Assembly (NCBI RefSeq): GCF_024700075.1
Contig: NZ_JAJONE010000004.1
Coordinates: 1-64,000 of the forward strand
DNA from: Hymenobacter sp. J193
Lineage (GTDB): Bacteria > Bacteroidota > Bacteroidia > Cytophagales > Hymenobacteraceae
Direction: 5' to 3'
DNA length: 64,000 nucleotides
A program made the translations under genes and the position numbers. How positions within the stretch are numbered: the first letter of the stretch is position 1; the number at the start of each line of letters is the position of its first letter. This document shows positions 63,336-64,000 of the stretch, piece by piece. The notes below the pieces were generated by a model, which worked only from the letters and a program-made list of their open reading frames with translations, did not search any database and was not told where the DNA came from.

Positions 63336-64000
63336 TTAGTTATTGCTTTTGGGTTGGGTGCGCGCCGGGTTGTTGTCCTCGAAGCGGTACTTGTCCATCG
63401 GGCTGGGCATGGCCATGCCAGGCATTGTTCCGGCGCCCTTCATGTCCATGGCCTTGCCATCCTTGCCCTTCATGTCCATGCCCTTCATATCGCCCATGCC
63501 GGGCATAGATTCGCCCTTTTTCATGCCTGGCATTCCTGACATGTCGCTCGTTGTTTGACGAGTCGTGGCAGGCTTTTGGCCGCTGGCGGGCTGCATGCCG
63601 GGCATGTTTTCCATGCCCTTCATCGGGCCCATGTTGCCCATGGCAGGCTGATTCCGGGGCGTATTCTTCGGGCGGGCGGGCCCCATATCCATGCCCGGCA
63701 TGTTGCCCATATCCATTTGAGTGGGCTGCCCTTTACGGCTGGGCCCTTGGGCAGAAGAGCGCGGTGTGCTCATGCCGGGCATGTTCATCCCCGGCATATC
63801 CGCCATGGCCCCCGGTCGTGCGGCGCTACGTGTTCGTGCCGGCTGCGATTGGCCGCCCCGCGGTTGATTGGGCATGGTCATGCCGTCCATCTGTTCCATG
63901 GGTTGACCGCGCTGGCCTGGCTGAGCGGCCTTGGGGTCCATGTTCATGTCCTCCATTCCGGGCTGGGGGTTGTCCGACGTCGTGCCGGTCTCCTCGTTGT
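63336..64000 (-). CDS. Met-rich (MPGM-repeat) protein, 5' end beyond the window
   Basis: The frame is open to the window edge (at least 220 codons) and ends PARTQPKSNN at TAA 63336-63338. It is low-complexity, with many MPGM, GMDM and MKGM units and Gln/Pro/Arg spacers. Methionine-rich repeats bind Cu(I) in periplasmic copper proteins, and the stop is 6 bases from the multicopper oxidase GTG/ATG region, so both are one operon. The start and any upstream folded domain (for example DUF305 or CopC/PcoE type) are not visible. Confidence 0.65.
   Translation of the reverse strand, partial: NEETGTTSDNPQPGMEDMNMDPKAAQPGQRGQPMEQMDGMTMPNQPRGGQSQPARTRSAARPGAMADMPGMNMPGMSTPRSSAQGPSRKGQPTQMDMGNMPGMDMGPARPKNTPRNQPAMGNMGPMKGMENMPGMQPASGQKPATTRQTTSDMSGMPGMKKGESMPGMGDMKGMDMKGKDGKAMDMKGAGTMPGMAMPSPMDKYRFEDNNPARTQPKSNN

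Overview
The window looks like part of a large, GC-rich, conjugative and heavy-metal-resistance plasmid from a Bacteroidota host, probably Cytophagales/Hymenobacteraceae. The phylum call rests on Bacteroidetes-type transfer genes (DUF4134, DUF4133-like, TraG-type ATPase, DUF5712 relaxase, BfmA-like accessory protein), a TAnnTTTG-type promoter, CzcA-TolC fusions and DUF6660. The genus is inference. The plasmid call rests on a Rep_3 initiator with iterons, ParA partition genes and mobilisation genes.

Layout. 1-1745 (minus): remnants of a VirB2/B3/B4-like transfer operon, heavily frameshifted. 1898-5124 (plus): two tandem paralogues of unknown function and a toprim/DUF3991-type protein. 5.2-9.0 kb: small genes, an ArdC-like antirestriction protein, a Cro-like protein and a ParA pair. 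9.0-9.7 kb: AT-rich repeats (possible centromere) and nested inverted repeats (possible oriT). 9.7-13.4 kb: relaxosome protein, relaxase and coupling protein. 13.5-16.6 kb: a Fic protein with a small upstream partner, then small genes and a GNAT. 16.7-18.9 kb: ArsR, MerTP, GDCC protein, DUF5990 and DUF3703. 19.1-36.7 kb: LpxR-like protein, two DUF305 proteins, Lpd, CDF pump, Zn/Cd P-type ATPase, NicO-like and YnfA-like proteins, CzcB, CzcA-TolC, DUF6660, an orphan BsuBI/PstI-type N-terminal domain, an outer-membrane protein and an Nramp transporter behind DtxR/MntR-like boxes. 36.9-45.4 kb: IS110 transposase, TetR and a metallo-hydrolase gene split by a complete Tn3-family transposon (39667-44973, 38-bp ends, 5-bp duplication TACAT) that carries an erythromycin-esterase-like gene. 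45.4-47.5 kb: replication initiator and iterons. 47.5-53.6 kb: a very large nuclease-STAND NTPase resembling Avs antiviral proteins. 53.8-59.8 kb: a lower-GC island with a candidate graspetide (RiPP) cluster and a tyrosine recombinase beside inverted repeats. 60-64 kb: a secreted protein, a multicopper oxidase with a CopB-like tail and a Met-rich protein running off the window.

Two observations stand out. First, four 28-bp dif-like sites of alternating orientation (36965, 45407, 47497, 53716) bracket, in turn, the IS110/Tn3 block, the replicon and the single Avs-like gene, which is the geometry of Xer-mobilised (pdif) modules. Second, a 116-residue precursor with three repeated Thr-rich/acidic cores overlaps an ATP-grasp ligase gene.

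A caution applies throughout. At least 17 genes are broken by indels, many of them at homopolymers. The 1-13 kb part is worst. Sequencing error is at least as likely as real decay for most of them, so genes typed pseudogene may be intact in the organism.
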